Shown piece by piece: positions 25,500-37,499 of a DNA stretch of 64,000 nucleotides. The stretch is taken from assembly GCA_028829895.1 (NCBI GenBank), contig CM054182.1, forward strand, positions 3,690,501-3,754,500, in the 5' to 3' direction. Position 1 is the first letter of the stretch, and every line of letters starts with the position of its first letter. Made by a program: the position numbers and the translations under genes. This stretch comes from Sinotaia quadrata. Taxonomy: Eukaryota; Mollusca; Gastropoda; Architaenioglossa; Viviparidae. The notes under the pieces were generated by a model that searched no databases, had not been told where the DNA came from, and worked only from the letters and a program-made list of their open reading frames with translations.

Positions 25500-26000
25500 T
25501 TACATTGGATAGGTGGTGGTGGATCAATGTGGATCACTGGAACTTTCGTGGATCACTTCATCATAAAACATTCTCTGATCTGTAGTGCTCCAGTGGGACC
25601 AGCTCCCCTCACGAGTATTCAGAGAGTGCTGGCAGTGGTGTTGCTGATGGGAGTTTTGTCATGGTGCTTGCTTGTGTTGGCATCTGTTGTTGATTTTTTT
25701 TAAAATGTTGTTGTGTTCCTGTTGAATTGCGAGTCCTCTATTTCTTGTGTCTCTGTTCCTTAGAAGTGTGTAGCTTTTATTTCTAGTATCTTGGGACTGT
25801 AGCACTGAGGTGTCAGTGGCTGATGCAAGTTGTAAAGATTGGTGCTGTTGTTCTCTTGTCTATTGCAAAACATGTCTACTGACAAAGGCAGACTTTAATC
25901 TGGTAATCCATGGGCTAAGTTGTGGTGGATGTCGTTGCTGTCATTCCAGATGTTTGAATGGGAGGGTGGGTGGGGGTATCTTACCAGAGCCCAGCTAGCA
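25500..26000 (-). repeat. Dispersed repeat, copy A (inverted relative to 37830-38290)
   Basis: The reverse complement matches 38100-38290 over long stretches: AGCACCATGACAAAACT versus AGCACCAAGACAAAACT, AACACCACTGCCAGC, GGTCCCACTGGAGCACTACA, and GATCCACGAAAG. Weaker similarity continues to ~26000. The element type is not recognised. Confidence 0.75.
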
Positions 26001-26281
26001 CACCAAGCCTATACCTAGTGTGTACATGCACCCTGTCCTATTTCGACATCTGTGTGGAATTTGCTTTGGTTGTAGAAGGAGTTTTCCATGTGATGTTTGT
26101 GTTTACTCCTTGCTCGTTTGTTGCAACTTGTAGGGTTTTGGTGATAAACTTACTCATCTTCTTTGGGAGTATGGGTATAGTTGGTTTTGGTGTTGATGTT
26201 GGCTCGAGTATCACTGTCTTTCAGTATATGTTTATGATGAGAGGTGATCTCTAAGGGCATTGTGAAGTGTTACAGCACAGA

Positions 26282-26460
26282 CAGTGGCTTGCAGAGCCTG
26301 AAGCCACCTGCAGTGCTTGGGGCCTTTCCAAACAGCCCAATATTTGTTTCTTCAAAATAAATTGTACTTGAAATTTGAAAAATTTACACATGATCACGTT
26401 ACAGCAAGGTGCATGGCAAATTCTCTGTGGAGTGCAGAGAGAGAGAGAGAGAGTGAGTGT

Positions 26461-26543
<83 letters not shown>

Positions 26544-26594
26544 GTGGGGAGACAGGGTGCCCAGTATTCAAAGTTACTCTACTAATAAACACTG
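26282..26594. mobile_element. Diverged relative of the hAT-type MITE at 48040-48303, with (TG)n
   Basis: It starts CAGTGG and ends CACTG. GTACTTGAAATTTGAAAAAT and GGGGCCTTTC match the reverse complement of 48040-48303. A long (AG)n/(TG)n tract occupies the second half. No target duplication is detectable. Confidence 0.45.
26441..26540. repeat. (AG)n-(TG)n microsatellite
   Basis: An (AG)n run of about 15 bp, then an ~85-bp nearly pure TG run. Confidence 0.98.
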
Positions 26595-29500
26595 ATTATT
26601 GAGTTATACCAAAAACAACAGATACTCATGGGTACTCTTTTAAGTCAAATGACAATAATTGTGTCCAGGCACTAGATTGAGCAAGTGTGGATTGGGGATA
26701 TTTTTCTTCATCAAAATTCAATTAGCTAAAAATTATGTCAAGTAGCACTCTTCTACACATATTTTGCAATCCAATGGCTAGTGCTACAAAACACGCCATT
26801 CTATTCACGCCTCAAATCTTACACATAGTGATTTACTATTTTGTTGTGAAATATTAAACAAACAAAAACCCTTTATGATCCCATCCATGATATAATTTAT
26901 AAATTAAACACACACGAATCAGTTCTGGTAAAAAATTTTGTTAAATGAATAAATATACGAGCAGATGTGGTGAAATTTCGCTGTACAAATAGATATATGG
27001 TCAGACTGTTCATGTCGACATACCAATAAAATTTTTCTTTAAAAAGTGGGCACAAGCTGCAAGTTCAGCGTGATCACTAACAACAGACACGTTTACGAGA
27101 CGCACGCCTGTCTATTATTCTCTCCCTCCACCACCACCCCATACAGTTGTGTATTAATTAGTATTATACAAAGTAAATCTATCGATTATTATCAATATTT
27201 TATAAAAGCAGAGGGTGGGTACTTTTTTTTTTTTTTGGGGGGGGGGAAGGGAGGAGCTTTCAAATGAAATTACATGTGAACGGCGAGGCATGAATAATCC
27301 GATCAACAGTAATGACCTCAAACATATAAACCCATTACTGTTCATAGATCTACAAATATATTTTTCTAGATCTGTGAACTATTAGCCTGCCACTTGTACA
27401 TATGGATCGCCAAGGAGCATAACTCTTATCAATCACGTGATATACTCGCAAACCTACATTTTATCGGCAACTAGTCTGAACAGAATACCTTGAAGGTTGA
27501 TAGCTTTTTTAACTAAGTAAATATCTAGTTTTATCAACCAGTACTTTTTTTTCCAACCAATGTCTGTCAGAAGACGACAGAGATGACTGATTCCATACAA
27601 GACAGAAATCGGAGTACGTTGAGCGACAAGTAGTCTGTGTATAGAATGCATGTACGAGAAAACGCAACAAAAAATTAAAAATAATTATATTAGCATAATA
27701 CATTAACTCCAAAAACTCCCTACAATAACAAAGAGCGATTTAACATATTATATATTTTTAATTAATCTACAGTGTTCTATTTGATCCATGTGTGACATGC
27801 TAAAAAAACTACCATGACTATTGTGTGTGAGAGTGAACGAGAGAGATTTAAAAAATAACTTGTAATATGTAATATTTTTTTTAATGATCGAATTCATATG
27901 GTTACTTTTAAAAATGTTTGTTTAGTAAAATTATTAATAATAAATTATTAAATAAAATCTCATCTTGTAGTAGATTCAAACATCTTGCCTACAACTGTAC
28001 ACTACAAGTACAAAATCTTTTCAATACATTTACATGAACTAGACTTTTGCTGGTTGTTGTATATGATATTAACATTACAGCTTGTTTACTTATAAATTGC
28101 ACCACTAGTATGTATTGATTTAAACCAAGGTCTTTGTTTCCAATCTATATTTTGCCTTAGTAAAATATATAGTTAGTAAATGAGATAGTAAATGTTAACA
28201 CATCAAATCAGTTTGTTATTTCATTGGTTGCTGTTTTACTGTGTATGATTCTGAATAATAAAGACACTAACTTATATAAATTATTATAATAGATGCAATG
28301 CTCATTTGAGAGTATATCAACAAAACCTGAGTAGATAATAAAATCAAAAACTGCATATCCTAATCCATATCAAGCAAAACAGCCACATTTAATTTCAAAA
28401 TGGAAATAGGCTCAAACTGATTCATATATGTATATTAGCTGCAAGGCATAAGGTCTCAAACTGGTTCATCTGGGCATATTAACTGCAAGGCATACATCTA
28501 GCATAGACAATTTGACAAATGGATAATATAAAAAAATAATGATGCAATACTTATTATGTCATAACATTAACAGTTTTTTTTTCATAACATGAACAAGTAT
28601 TGCATTCACACATTTGTTTTGTGATAAATAAGCAGTTCCTTTAAATATTTATGAAAACAATGTATGTGAGATAGCAATTTAATCTCTAGTCACCACAAGT
28701 ACCTCATTCAAAAACAAAAAAAATATTAAAATTTCTCTGTTTTACTTTTAGACCACACTTTGACTAAGTAAGAAATAATAGATGTTAGAACTATTTTGAT
28801 AGTAATATTTTGCTGAATGTGTGATAGATCTTGTATTAATGGAATGCACTGCCAATTCCAAGCTATATTAGTATTTAATTTATTGTATACAAACTAGGAG
28901 CTTACTAGACAGAACCACAAAAATTCTTAATCTTATCCTGGATCCAGAGATCACTGAAAAAAATACTTATAACTATAAGTTAAAATAAAGCTTAATAAAT
29001 ATAAATAAATATTTACTGAAATAATCTGCCAAACTAACTGAATTAAATGAGAAACTATATGACCAGGATGTGTAGTCACTAGATTTATAAAAAGAAGTTC
29101 TACCCAGTCATTTAAAAAATTTTCCTAATTAGTGTATACTGTACACTACAGCTCATGAATTTAAAAGAACTTAAAATGTTAACTGCTTTACTACTGAAAA
29201 GAATTTTGACATGTCTTCACTGACTTTTGTGGGTTTGCAGTGAATGGATTAATAATAAGGGGAAAGTGTAAATAAATTCCAAATTTGTATAAGTGGGATA
29301 GCTGGGAAACATTATTAAATACCAACTAACAAAACAACATAAATATTACTTACATAAAATATTAGCCTAAAATATTATTTGTTGTGAACATATATTTCTG
29401 CATACACTTTAAAGTAAATTAATTTTAGTAATTTATGTATCTCCAGACATTGCTCAATTTATGCTATAAATGTGAACCAATAATCTGGGCTGAAATAGAA

Positions 29501-30931
29501 ATTTAAAAGTCTAAAAATGTAAAATATTTGTGCACGATACTCACGTAATATAATCAAATATGATTAATTTTCCAACAAAACAAGATTGCCAGTCCCAACT
29601 AATCATTCAGCTACAGTGCTGAAACGAGTGCTTATATAGTTATATTTATAATGATATGCAGTAACAGTGCCAAAATACAAATCACAATAGTATTTCTTTT
29701 CTCTGGACTCCCAACAACAGTTAATTTAATCAAGTCAATGCATATTTTCACTAACCAGTGAAATAAAAAAAGTAATTGGCAAATGATTTTAATGTCAATG
29801 GGTTGAATTCAACATTAATCAAGCATAAAATGACCTAAGGTAAATGACATTTAAAAAAAAAAGTATTAATGCTAGCCTTAAGCTTGCATACTTTTATATG
29901 CAAATATGATTATGAGTAAGTCATAAAATAAGATTAAGAATGCCAATTCAAATCACAATTGTTATATTAGCTGATTTAATTCTTTTTATCAGTAGGCCTA
30001 CAATATTAATACACGCATTTTAAAAGACTGATAATAATATGGTTGATTTAAAAAAAAAGACAACATATATTAGCTATTTTTGAATTGAAAGAAAAAGGTA
30101 CCTGTGTTTGTTAATTAATTAATTACAGGTATCACTAGTGTAATTGTAGTACTGACAAATGACAGTCTACCCCACCAGTAATCTACCCATCATACTAACA
30201 CAAAATAAATGACAGAGCATATTATTATCAGTGTATTAAGTTATTGTACATATACAACTATTTTTTATGCTGATAATATCAGTAATGCAGTGCGTATACT
30301 ATAAGTCTGAGAATAATTACTCATTTACTCTATGATTGTAATATATTCATGTCTGATGTCTATTGGATTTTGTCACTTCTTTTAGTTCTTATTAGATCGA
30401 ACATAGATCTAACTTTGTAATAATGTAAATGACATTATTTTATTTATAATATTAACTAGAAAATAATCATATCTTAATTAATATAATGCAAATGTTTTAT
30501 TATTAAATTAATCAAATATTTCATACAAACAGAGGTTTGTAAAATTTGTAATATTTTCAAGTTGAACTGATCAAAATTAATGTGCTTTTGCGTGTGACCA
30601 ATCATTGTCTATAGCTTTGTGTATAGGCCTATGATTAGTATAAATATGATGGATAGACTTGAAAGTTGAATTAATTAAAATAATAATTCGTATATTTCGT
30701 CAAGCTCTCTATGATTAAATGTTCGGCTATCATGTCGGTGTTGAGCATTTTGAGAATAAATAAATGCGAACGAAAGAAAATTAGTGCCTCTGAAGAAGAA
30801 AATTGAAGAAAGAAAAAAACCCAATATCGAGGATAAAAATAGTAACATTGGGGTCAAAGTCCACATTTCTATCTCCCTGATGCAAGTTAAAAGCTTGCGA
30901 AACAGAAAATATAGTAAATATTATCACTCAC

Positions 30932-31010
30932 CTTACGCTTCAGCTTCTGAGTAGTCTGATTTTAAAATTGTTTTATTTTTCGTATAAATTTGTCTGGTTT
31001 TCTTCTTCTC
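30932..31010 (-). other. FASN: Putative noncoding first exon of the FAS-like gene
   Basis: On the minus strand CGTAAG|GTGAGT at 30932/30931 is a near-perfect donor, and no coding exon lies between it and the first coding exon, whose acceptor is at 23800-23799. The upstream boundary is arbitrary. A 5' UTR exon with a ~7.1 kb first intron is the simplest reading, but only transcript data can show that this donor is used. Confidence 0.4.
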
Positions 31011-31150
31011 TGTTTATGAATGAAGCTCGTGTGATCACGAAGATCGTCTGATGTGGGCTCATTATTTTAGCCAATGGAAAAGTGTCTTATTCCAACTACG
31101 TCAGCTATACTGTCAAATAACATGCGACCGCGTGGTTTCCTCGTGTTGCA
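31011..31150 (-). promoter_or_regulatory. Promoter-like segment upstream of FAS first exon
   Basis: Contains an inverted CCAAT box (plus-strand CCAATGG at 31072-31078) and a CRE-like ACTACGTCAGC (31096-31106), with CpGs denser than in the flanks (GACCGCGTGG, TCCTCGTG). These sit 60-170 bp upstream of the putative first-exon donor. I saw no TATA box. The call is inference. Confidence 0.35.
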
Positions 31151-31692
31151 GTCAATACTTAAGAAGAAAATAATGTAGACATGTTCTGTTGTATAAAACT
31201 GATAATGTTGAAATGTTCTTAACATATACTTTACATATCTGACTGTTTCTAAAGGCAAGTGAGTGTGAAAACAACGTAGATTGAAATTCCAACCTAAAAA
31301 ATGCCATAGTTTAAGTTACAAAAAAGAAAACCACCACGTTACAATATCCACATTCATAATCAACCATGACATACAAATAATTTCATATATTTGGGAGTTT
31401 ATATTAGGCCTTCCAGTTTGTCAGGGAATGAGCTTGTTAAATTTAGTGCGAAAAAGGCATCAATACTTAATTTAAGCGTAACTTTAACTCCAGTAACCAA
31501 AACATCAAAGAAAATCTCGTCCGACCACATATTGACCACTATAGTTTAAGAAAAAATGAACATGCTAAAGGATTTGATTCGCTTTCTCTCAGGAGAATCT
31601 TCGGGGGAGAGGGTGGGTGAAACCGGTGAGCGGAAAAAAAAGTCACAGGAATATCACAGAAAGCGACGGCTCATTAGGATCGTGGTTAAATG

Positions 31693-31701
31693 TGTGTGTG
31701 T

Positions 31702-31754
<53 letters not shown>
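31693..31754. repeat. (TG)n microsatellite
   Basis: An ~60-bp TG run following AGGATCGTGGTTAAATG. The phrase AGGATCGTGGT recurs at 31934 upstream of a second (TG)n at 31981-32002, suggesting two related insertions. Confidence 0.97.
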
Positions 31755-31755
<1 letters not shown>

Positions 31756-31899
31756 TTTGTATATCGTGTACATATAATAATTCATATTATAATTCACACA
31801 TTTAATTATATGATTTATTCATACTTAGTTATGATGTTATGCTTGTGTCCATAAACACGTATTTTATTGACTGAATAACAGTAAGTGGAAGGAAGTAAG

Positions 31900-32002
31900 T
31901 GATTGTGCAGAAATTATTAACCTCTCGCCCAAGAGGATCGTGGTGTGATTCTCGCTCGGAGTAAAAGATGTTTTTATTTTGTTTGTGTGTGTGTGTGTGT
32001 GT
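31900..32002 (+). mobile_element. Possible tRNA-derived SINE with (TG)n tail
   Basis: GTGATTGTGCAG...TTAACCTCTCGCCC followed by GGTGTGATTCTCGCTCGGAG resembles the A-box, anticodon-arm and B-box order of molluscan tRNA SINEs. A (TG)n tail follows. Box matches are imperfect. Confidence 0.4.
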
Positions 32003-32891
32003 GATTGTAATTTAAAAGAATTTGCCTCTTATCTCTCCGATACAACTCACATGTAAATAAGATTTAAACTATAGCTACGTATGACCCAATTCTACAAGTG
32101 TAATTCAAAGGAACGCCAAAGAACTACGCTAAAATAATTTTGATTCAAAGGAATGCAGGGCGCATTGTATTGTGGTACTAGTTTAGTGATGACAAAGCAT
32201 CAATGCGGTCAACTACAATAGCCGTAGCAGACCAGCAGCGTTGTATCCTTTCTATATATATATATTTTTTTAAAGAAACTTCAGTCTTCTTGTTTAATTA
32301 GGTGTAGAATAAAATGTTCTTTTAAAAAAATCGCCTAGCATACATTACCAACAAATGCTTAGTGTGATATGACGGCTAGAAACATAATTTAATTGATGAC
32401 TTTTTATTTAGTTTCATTTTATGTCAATACGCCAGTTTCTTTTCACTTCTGGAAATTATTTCCCGATCGAGATTAAAAATTTGAACTGTACTAGCTGTAA
32501 TATTAATAGTGTTCTATTGTTATTGTACTAATTGATCAAAACGGTCGGCATATCTGTAAGTTCTAATAAACAATAAATTTGAACGGTGGCATGCAATATT
32601 AATAAAACTCACCTACCATACAACTATCTAAAAATGTTTATATTGCACTGAATGCTATAACCATATGATTGCATTGGTGCCTTATTTTATGTTTAATTTA
32701 GTTCCCAAAATTATTGCATATAGTAAACATTTAAACTAATTTTAGTTTATTTTGTGATTTAACTCGTGATATGAAAAGAACGCAAAATTATTTTTTTAAT
32801 TTAATTTATGTGATACTCATACTTGCTTAGATGTGTAAATGCGTACTTGTTTAGTGATAACAAATCAGATTTATACATATTTTTTCTGTGA

Positions 32892-33290
32892 CTTATCTTA
32901 TGTGATTTTTTTTCTTGTGACTTTTTTCCGCTCACCGTACCGCTTACCCTTAGACGGCTTAGAGCCTTAAAGGGTCTAAACTGGGTCAAAATAGGTATTC
33001 TGGTTATAATACTGTTAAAAGTCGAAGTTAAGACTGCCCTTTTCCAACGGGAAAACTTAGATAGTGAAGGTATTGCGAAACTCAGTCAATCATTAACCCT
33101 TTTTAAAAAATTAAAAAAAGCAAAACCCGAGCCTTTGTACAAACCCCGCAATAATAATACTTTTTTAAATGTAAATTTGGGAAAGTCTACTGCGGCTTCT
33201 GAAGAGAATTGTCAGCAAGAAAAAAAAACAAACAACCAAAATAGCTCCCCTTTTACTCAGCAACAACAGCCATATTCAACCTCTGATTAA
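32892..33290 (+). pseudogene. Stop-free 132-codon frame of unknown, probably transposon-derived origin
   Basis: The frame from 32892 to TAA at 33288-33290 has no usable ATG near its beginning. The second half is hydrophilic: TALFQRENLDSEGIAKLSQS, then lysine-rich KKLKKAKPEPLYKPRNNN, and it ends QQQQPYSTSD. A block at 32969-33005 (AAAGGGTCTAAACTGGGTCA...) has an inverted relative at 33553-33598. In a neighbouring frame both give a KLGQN-Y-G peptide (KLGQNRYSGYN and KLGQNTYFGF). This suggests two pieces of one decayed element in opposite orientation. No family recognised. Confidence 0.35.
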
Positions 33291-34413
33291 AGTATGTAAA
33301 TAATGTTGACATCGCAAAGTGACACTCCTAAATGACGTAGTTATGAATGTTTGTCAGTTGATAAGGTGTTTTCGCTGTAAAACTTCGAGCCAATGTTTCC
33401 TTAAGTGGGCGCAGGGCTAACTCACATAGGCGCCGCGAGATATTCCATTTTCAAGGAAACAGAACTGCCCCACCCCCGAGGATAACAATCCTGATAAACT
33501 AAGAGCGCCGTGAACCGAAAAATTTTGACACCACAGCTTTAAATCGTACCATAAAACCAAAATACGTATTTTGACCCAGTTTATATCCTTTAAAAGCCGA
33601 ATTATACCTTTCTTTAAATAATTTTTTTATATAATGAAGCTCCATCGCCAAGGATCCAGTGGGGATAAAATAGTATATGATACACAGTTTGATCGCGAAT
33701 GTTTGCAAGGTCAGTTATCAAGGTCACTCGGTGTCCGAATAAACATGTCACACCCTGAAATAAGTATGACAAAGAAAATGGAAGGGATCTACGATTTGTT
33801 TTATCAGAATTTCGCGAGTGTTTTGTGATAGCCACTAAATAAAAGGTCATTTAGAACAAAAAAGGAAATCACACCTGTAAAATATTACTACTTGACGTTG
33901 TTGTCTGTAAAATAATAATTTTAAAAAAGACGTAATTAAAAGCTGCTTGAATTCATCGCTAATGTCCATTGCAAATTTTTTTTTAAAAATTCATATACAA
34001 AAATCAGCTCGGACTTGTAGGTCATTGCCAGGGTACTGATACGCGTCACTGACGTGACCGACTCGGATTGATGGGAATTAAAAGAATGTTTCTCACAGAG
34101 AGCATGACGTACGACTTCTGTTGAACTTTGTTCGAAACATTTCCACGCAGACATCATGCATGACTGCATTTCTGCGTTCACTAAACTTAATCTACTCTAA
34201 ATCAATAAACGTTGGAAGCAGGTGGGGTTAACACTACAAGTACATTGGGTTCGGTACCCGATGGCGATTTTTTTTTTTTAATGTGGCCGAATTTTCGTGA
34301 TAAACAACTCCTCCCTCCCGCTCCCCCCCCCCCCCCAACTTCCCTCTGCGAAATCAACGAACGTTAGATGTGGACAATTTGGACACTGATCTGAAATCTG
34401 TAGTGTTACTTCG

Positions 34414-34569
34414 ATTAGAGCAGCTTTAGATCTCGAAGACATCCATTTATTGGTGTAGAGAAATAATAGGCCTGATATTAACATTATCAGATTAGAGCAG
34501 TTTTAGGTCACGAAGACATTTCCATTTATTGGCGTAGAGAAATAATAGGCCTGATATTAACATTATCAG
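34414..34569. repeat. Tandem duplication, 77-79 bp unit, two copies
   Basis: ATTAGAGCAG(C/T)TTTAG... through AATAATAGGCCTGATATTAA and CATTATCAG occurs at 34414-34490 and 34491-34569 with few differences. Confidence 0.95.
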
Positions 34570-34849
34570 AATCGTAACAGAAAACGGGCTGCTTTAGGTA
34601 GTAATTTGTTTGAATAATAGTGAAAATGGATTAGATTTTTTCTACGTGATTCAAAGGGTATTTGACTGTTGAAGTTATGAAAGACTTCATCACTTCTTAT
34701 CTCATTAATGTTAGGTATCACTAACAGGTAGTAAGCCTGTATTGTTCTGGACAGCTGTATTAACCCAGAGGTCAAATAAAAGTTCGAGAGCCTAATTCCA
34801 CTGCGTATCGGGTGACCGAATAATATGAACCCCAAACCTCAAAGAAGTT

Positions 34850-35130
34850 CACGACACACAATTAAAGTAAAGCTGGGCTGATTTATACACGGTCAGATGG
34901 TTATAAACAAACCACACCTGAGGACTGACCAGAAGCAAGAGAAGGTTGCCATACATAGATATTGTGGCAAAAATAAAGTCAGAGTGCTAACTCTACACAC
35001 AGTCGAACTTGACTATACCTGAAATAGACCATGTAGACTAATGTAAAAGAAAAGATCGATTAAAGTCGGGCTGAATTAGACATGTTGGAATCAGATCACA
35101 CTTGAAGACGGGCCATACGACATGAAACAA
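34850..35130. repeat. Degenerate repeated segments of unknown type
   Basis: Phrases of the form ATTAAAGT(AAAGC/CG)GGGCTGA-TTA and CACACTTGAAGACGGGCCAT / CACACCTGAGGACTGACCAG occur at ~34860-34930 and ~35055-35115, ~195 bp apart. They look like old tandem copies. Confidence 0.45.
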
Positions 35131-35768
35131 AGATGTCAGACACGTTCTGCCATCTGGAATGAAATACTTTTTGGACTCAAAATTTCACATATTATTCAAG
35201 ATGGCTCATTCTAAATCCAAAACCAGCCCGGCTTTTCTCTTTTTGGCTAGTGCCTATGTCTAATTGTTTTTCATATTAATTGGTGTGATTTGGTTCGATC
35301 CAGATCCACAACTTTCCCGACCTTACTTAAAATAAATGTCAAGGTCGGTAACGTTTGTAAATCCTCAAGGTTTTTGTGCCCAACAGTCGGTTTTGTGAAT
35401 TTGTTACTGAGAAAGTATATTTGCTTTGAGCCGCTCCTTAGAAGTTAGTCATTTCTTGAATCTTGAGGTATAAACATGGATATTTTGAAAGTAAGATTGG
35501 ATAATCAAGAAGATAAAGTGAAATGGAATCTAGATCAGAAAAAGAATAAATCCGTATGAAATTAGTAATGCCCATTCTTAGAATCAAGATTGCAAAATTT
35601 AAACGTTTAAATATTTGTATAAATGTATTTATTTTGGTAATGAAAGTCGATATTTCTGAAAGACATCAGAGCTCTCGTTCATTAGCGAGACTCCTCACTA
35701 TAGCAACCTAACATTTGACGTCACGACGTGGAACTACAATCCGCATGCTTGGTTTGAAAAATTAAAAC

Positions 35769-35935
35769 ATGGTTAAATATTGCAGTGCATATAGCTGGAC
35801 AAACAGCGGACAAACTAAAAATATTCATTTTTTTTTCTTTTTTTACATTTCCCAAAGATCTCAATTTACGAAAAAAGTCGATTAGCTGAAAAGAGAAAAC
35901 TTTCATCGGACAGCACAGACGGTAGTATGGAGCAG
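35769..35935 (+). pseudogene. THAP-domain relic
   Basis: ATG at 35769 begins MVKYCSAYSWTNSGQTKNIH, which resembles the N-terminus of THAP zinc-finger domains (M-V-x-x-C-S/A-x-x-x-C-x-N). Further on, in shifting frames, come FPKDLNLRKK and KRENFH, matching the usual F-P-K/R...R-K-x-W...R-x-F/N order. The second zinc ligand appears as Trp (TGG for TGC/TGT), and a poly(T) tract causes a frame change, so it is not functional. THAP domains occur in host regulators and in P-element-type transposases; this copy lies among transposon debris. CpG-containing TGACGTCACGACGTGG lies ~55 bp upstream. Confidence 0.5.
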
Positions 35936-36647
35936 CACTTCAAGAATCTATGAAATGCAAAGCAGACAGTCTTTTCGGTACAGTTTAGCACTGCCAAAAA
36001 TAATAAATAAATAATCTTTTTAAAAATATTAAACTTGCTTCATCAACAAAAATATTTAATTATTGGGTGTTATTTAAGTTGTTTATATGAAGCAATAATA
36101 TTACTGCTAATACAAGCATTGTAAGAACAACATATCTATATGCATAAATATTAGGTCAAGAATTTACAAATTTATACATAAATAAAAAAATAATAACTAT
36201 TTATTTTTATATTTTATTCCAAGGAAAGTATGGCATTAAAAATTAGTCACTAAATAAATCAATATTATGGTAACAAAACTTTGCAATTTGTATATAAAAT
36301 TTGTAATCAAATATCTGGCTACACCTTGAAACATGAATGATATTTTTACCTGAATTTTAAGACAAGGGGATATGTTTGTTCTTTCTTGTTTTTATTTTTT
36401 AATTAAAAATGTTAAAACAAATGAAGACCACAGGGGAAAAACAGCAAGGTCATATTTTTTTAGATTTTAAGTTACACCCATTGCACTATAGATTAGGTAT
36501 CATAGTTTGAACGACACTTTGAGTGAAAACTCAGCAAGGTCAATGAGAAAATTAGTAGAGAAAAAACATGATCAAATGGAACAAACAGTAGGGTCCAAAG
36601 TTTATAGTGGAAGTTGTAGCAGAGTCACCAAAGTCGCATGATTTTTC

Positions 36648-37320
36648 ATGGCTGACTTTGCAAAAGTGACAACAAAACCTAAAACAAAAAGGAAAAGCGA
36701 TGGAAGAGTAAAGGAAAGAAACAAAAAGCAGGAACTAGCTTCACACAAAACAGGACTGACTGCAAATGCAAGAGGTATAAATGCTTTGAAACTAAATGAA
36801 CAAGACTAAGCTCATTTGTTTGAATCTTTCAACTCTCTAGCAAGCAAGGATGCTCAAGATTCATATCTTATCAGTCTCATTACTGTGTGTGAGATTAAAA
36901 GAAGAAGACCGGGGAAAGATTATCCTAAAAGTTACAACAGCAGCTACCAATACTAAGTGTTTGTGAAAAATCAAAATCAATTTGTGCTAGTGTGCTTTTC
37001 CGCCATTCTGTCCATCTTCGGCGTAAAGAAGGAGAGACTGGAAACAATCAAGAGGAGTCTTTTACTAGGTAATTTGATTTTGAATCTATATTATGTTGTT
37101 CACAAAGCTTGTAAACCCTATCGCCTGCATTTATAATTGTAATAAACCTACAACTCATTTTTTATGGAGATTAAAAACTGTCATGATTAGGCCTATCTCT
37201 ACTGATCTAAGCCCATGGTCCTCATGCATATCGTTAATTTCATCATCTTATTTATTATTAATTTTTTTCAGGTGAACCACCCAAAGATCAACGTAGAAAG
37301 TACAGTAAGCTTAAGAAATA
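36648..37320 (+). pseudogene. Spliced transposon-type pseudogene with Cys cluster and conserved intron
   Basis: From ATG 36648 the frame encodes a basic N-terminus (VTTKPKTKRKSDGRVKERNK). A +1-frame segment CKCKRYKCFETK follows, then back in the first frame HLFESFNSLASKDAQDSYLI and VCEIKRRRPGKDY. After this come FVLVCFSAILSIFGVKKERL and TIKRSLLLG. TAA stops at 36807-36809 and 36954-36956 break it. Donor CTAG|GTAATT (37068/37069) and acceptor TTTCAG|GT (37271/37272) join G|GEPPKDQRRKYS in phase 1; it stops at TAA near 37320. The Cys cluster, hydrophobic CKKAF-like block and G-x-P-x-D-x-R signature recall a repeated transposase-like family seen in hydra and aphid genomes, recalled without a search. 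Confidence 0.5.
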
Positions 37321-37499
37321 TTAAATGTGAGTGATTCATTTATGATTATACTTTATAGCGTGAGCTGTGAAAGCCGGAACTTGACCACAAACATCTATTT
37401 TTATAACAGCTATGGCAGAGGCATGCTACTTTTCCTATATAATTAGAAAAGTCATGGATAGGCTTTGAGGATGGAAATGACACATTATCACTCATTTCC

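Larger units (their letters stand above)
23799..30931 (-). other. First intron of the FAS-like gene (inferred), repeat-rich
   Basis: About 7.1 kb, mostly very AT-rich. It contains a dispersed repeat (25500-26000) with an inverted relative at 37830-38290, a hAT-MITE relative with a (TG)n tract (26282-26594), and poly(T)/poly(G) at 27225-27248. I see no coding exon. A CACGTG E-box lies at 27435-27440. Confidence 0.5.
31623..32937. repeat. Short inverted repeat pair: CCGGTGAGCGG-A(n)-GTCAC
   Basis: CCGGTGAGCGGAAAAAAAAG at 31623, and its complement GTGACTTTTTTCCGCTCACC at 32917-32937. The pair brackets ~1.3 kb including the SINE-like element and (TG)n tracts; it may mark the ends of a decayed insertion. 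Confidence 0.55.

Noticed and set aside
25491..26254. Plus-strand hydrophobic Cys/Val-rich frames (70-98 codons)
   Set aside because: They lie on the antisense of a dispersed repeat and show no conserved motif; the related copy at 37830-38290 does not keep these frames.
26251..26595. Frames encoding long Thr-His or Cys-Val repeats
   Set aside because: These are translations of the (TG)n microsatellite, not proteins.
31556..31805. Frames rich in CVCV
   Set aside because: Microsatellite translation; no family similarity outside it.
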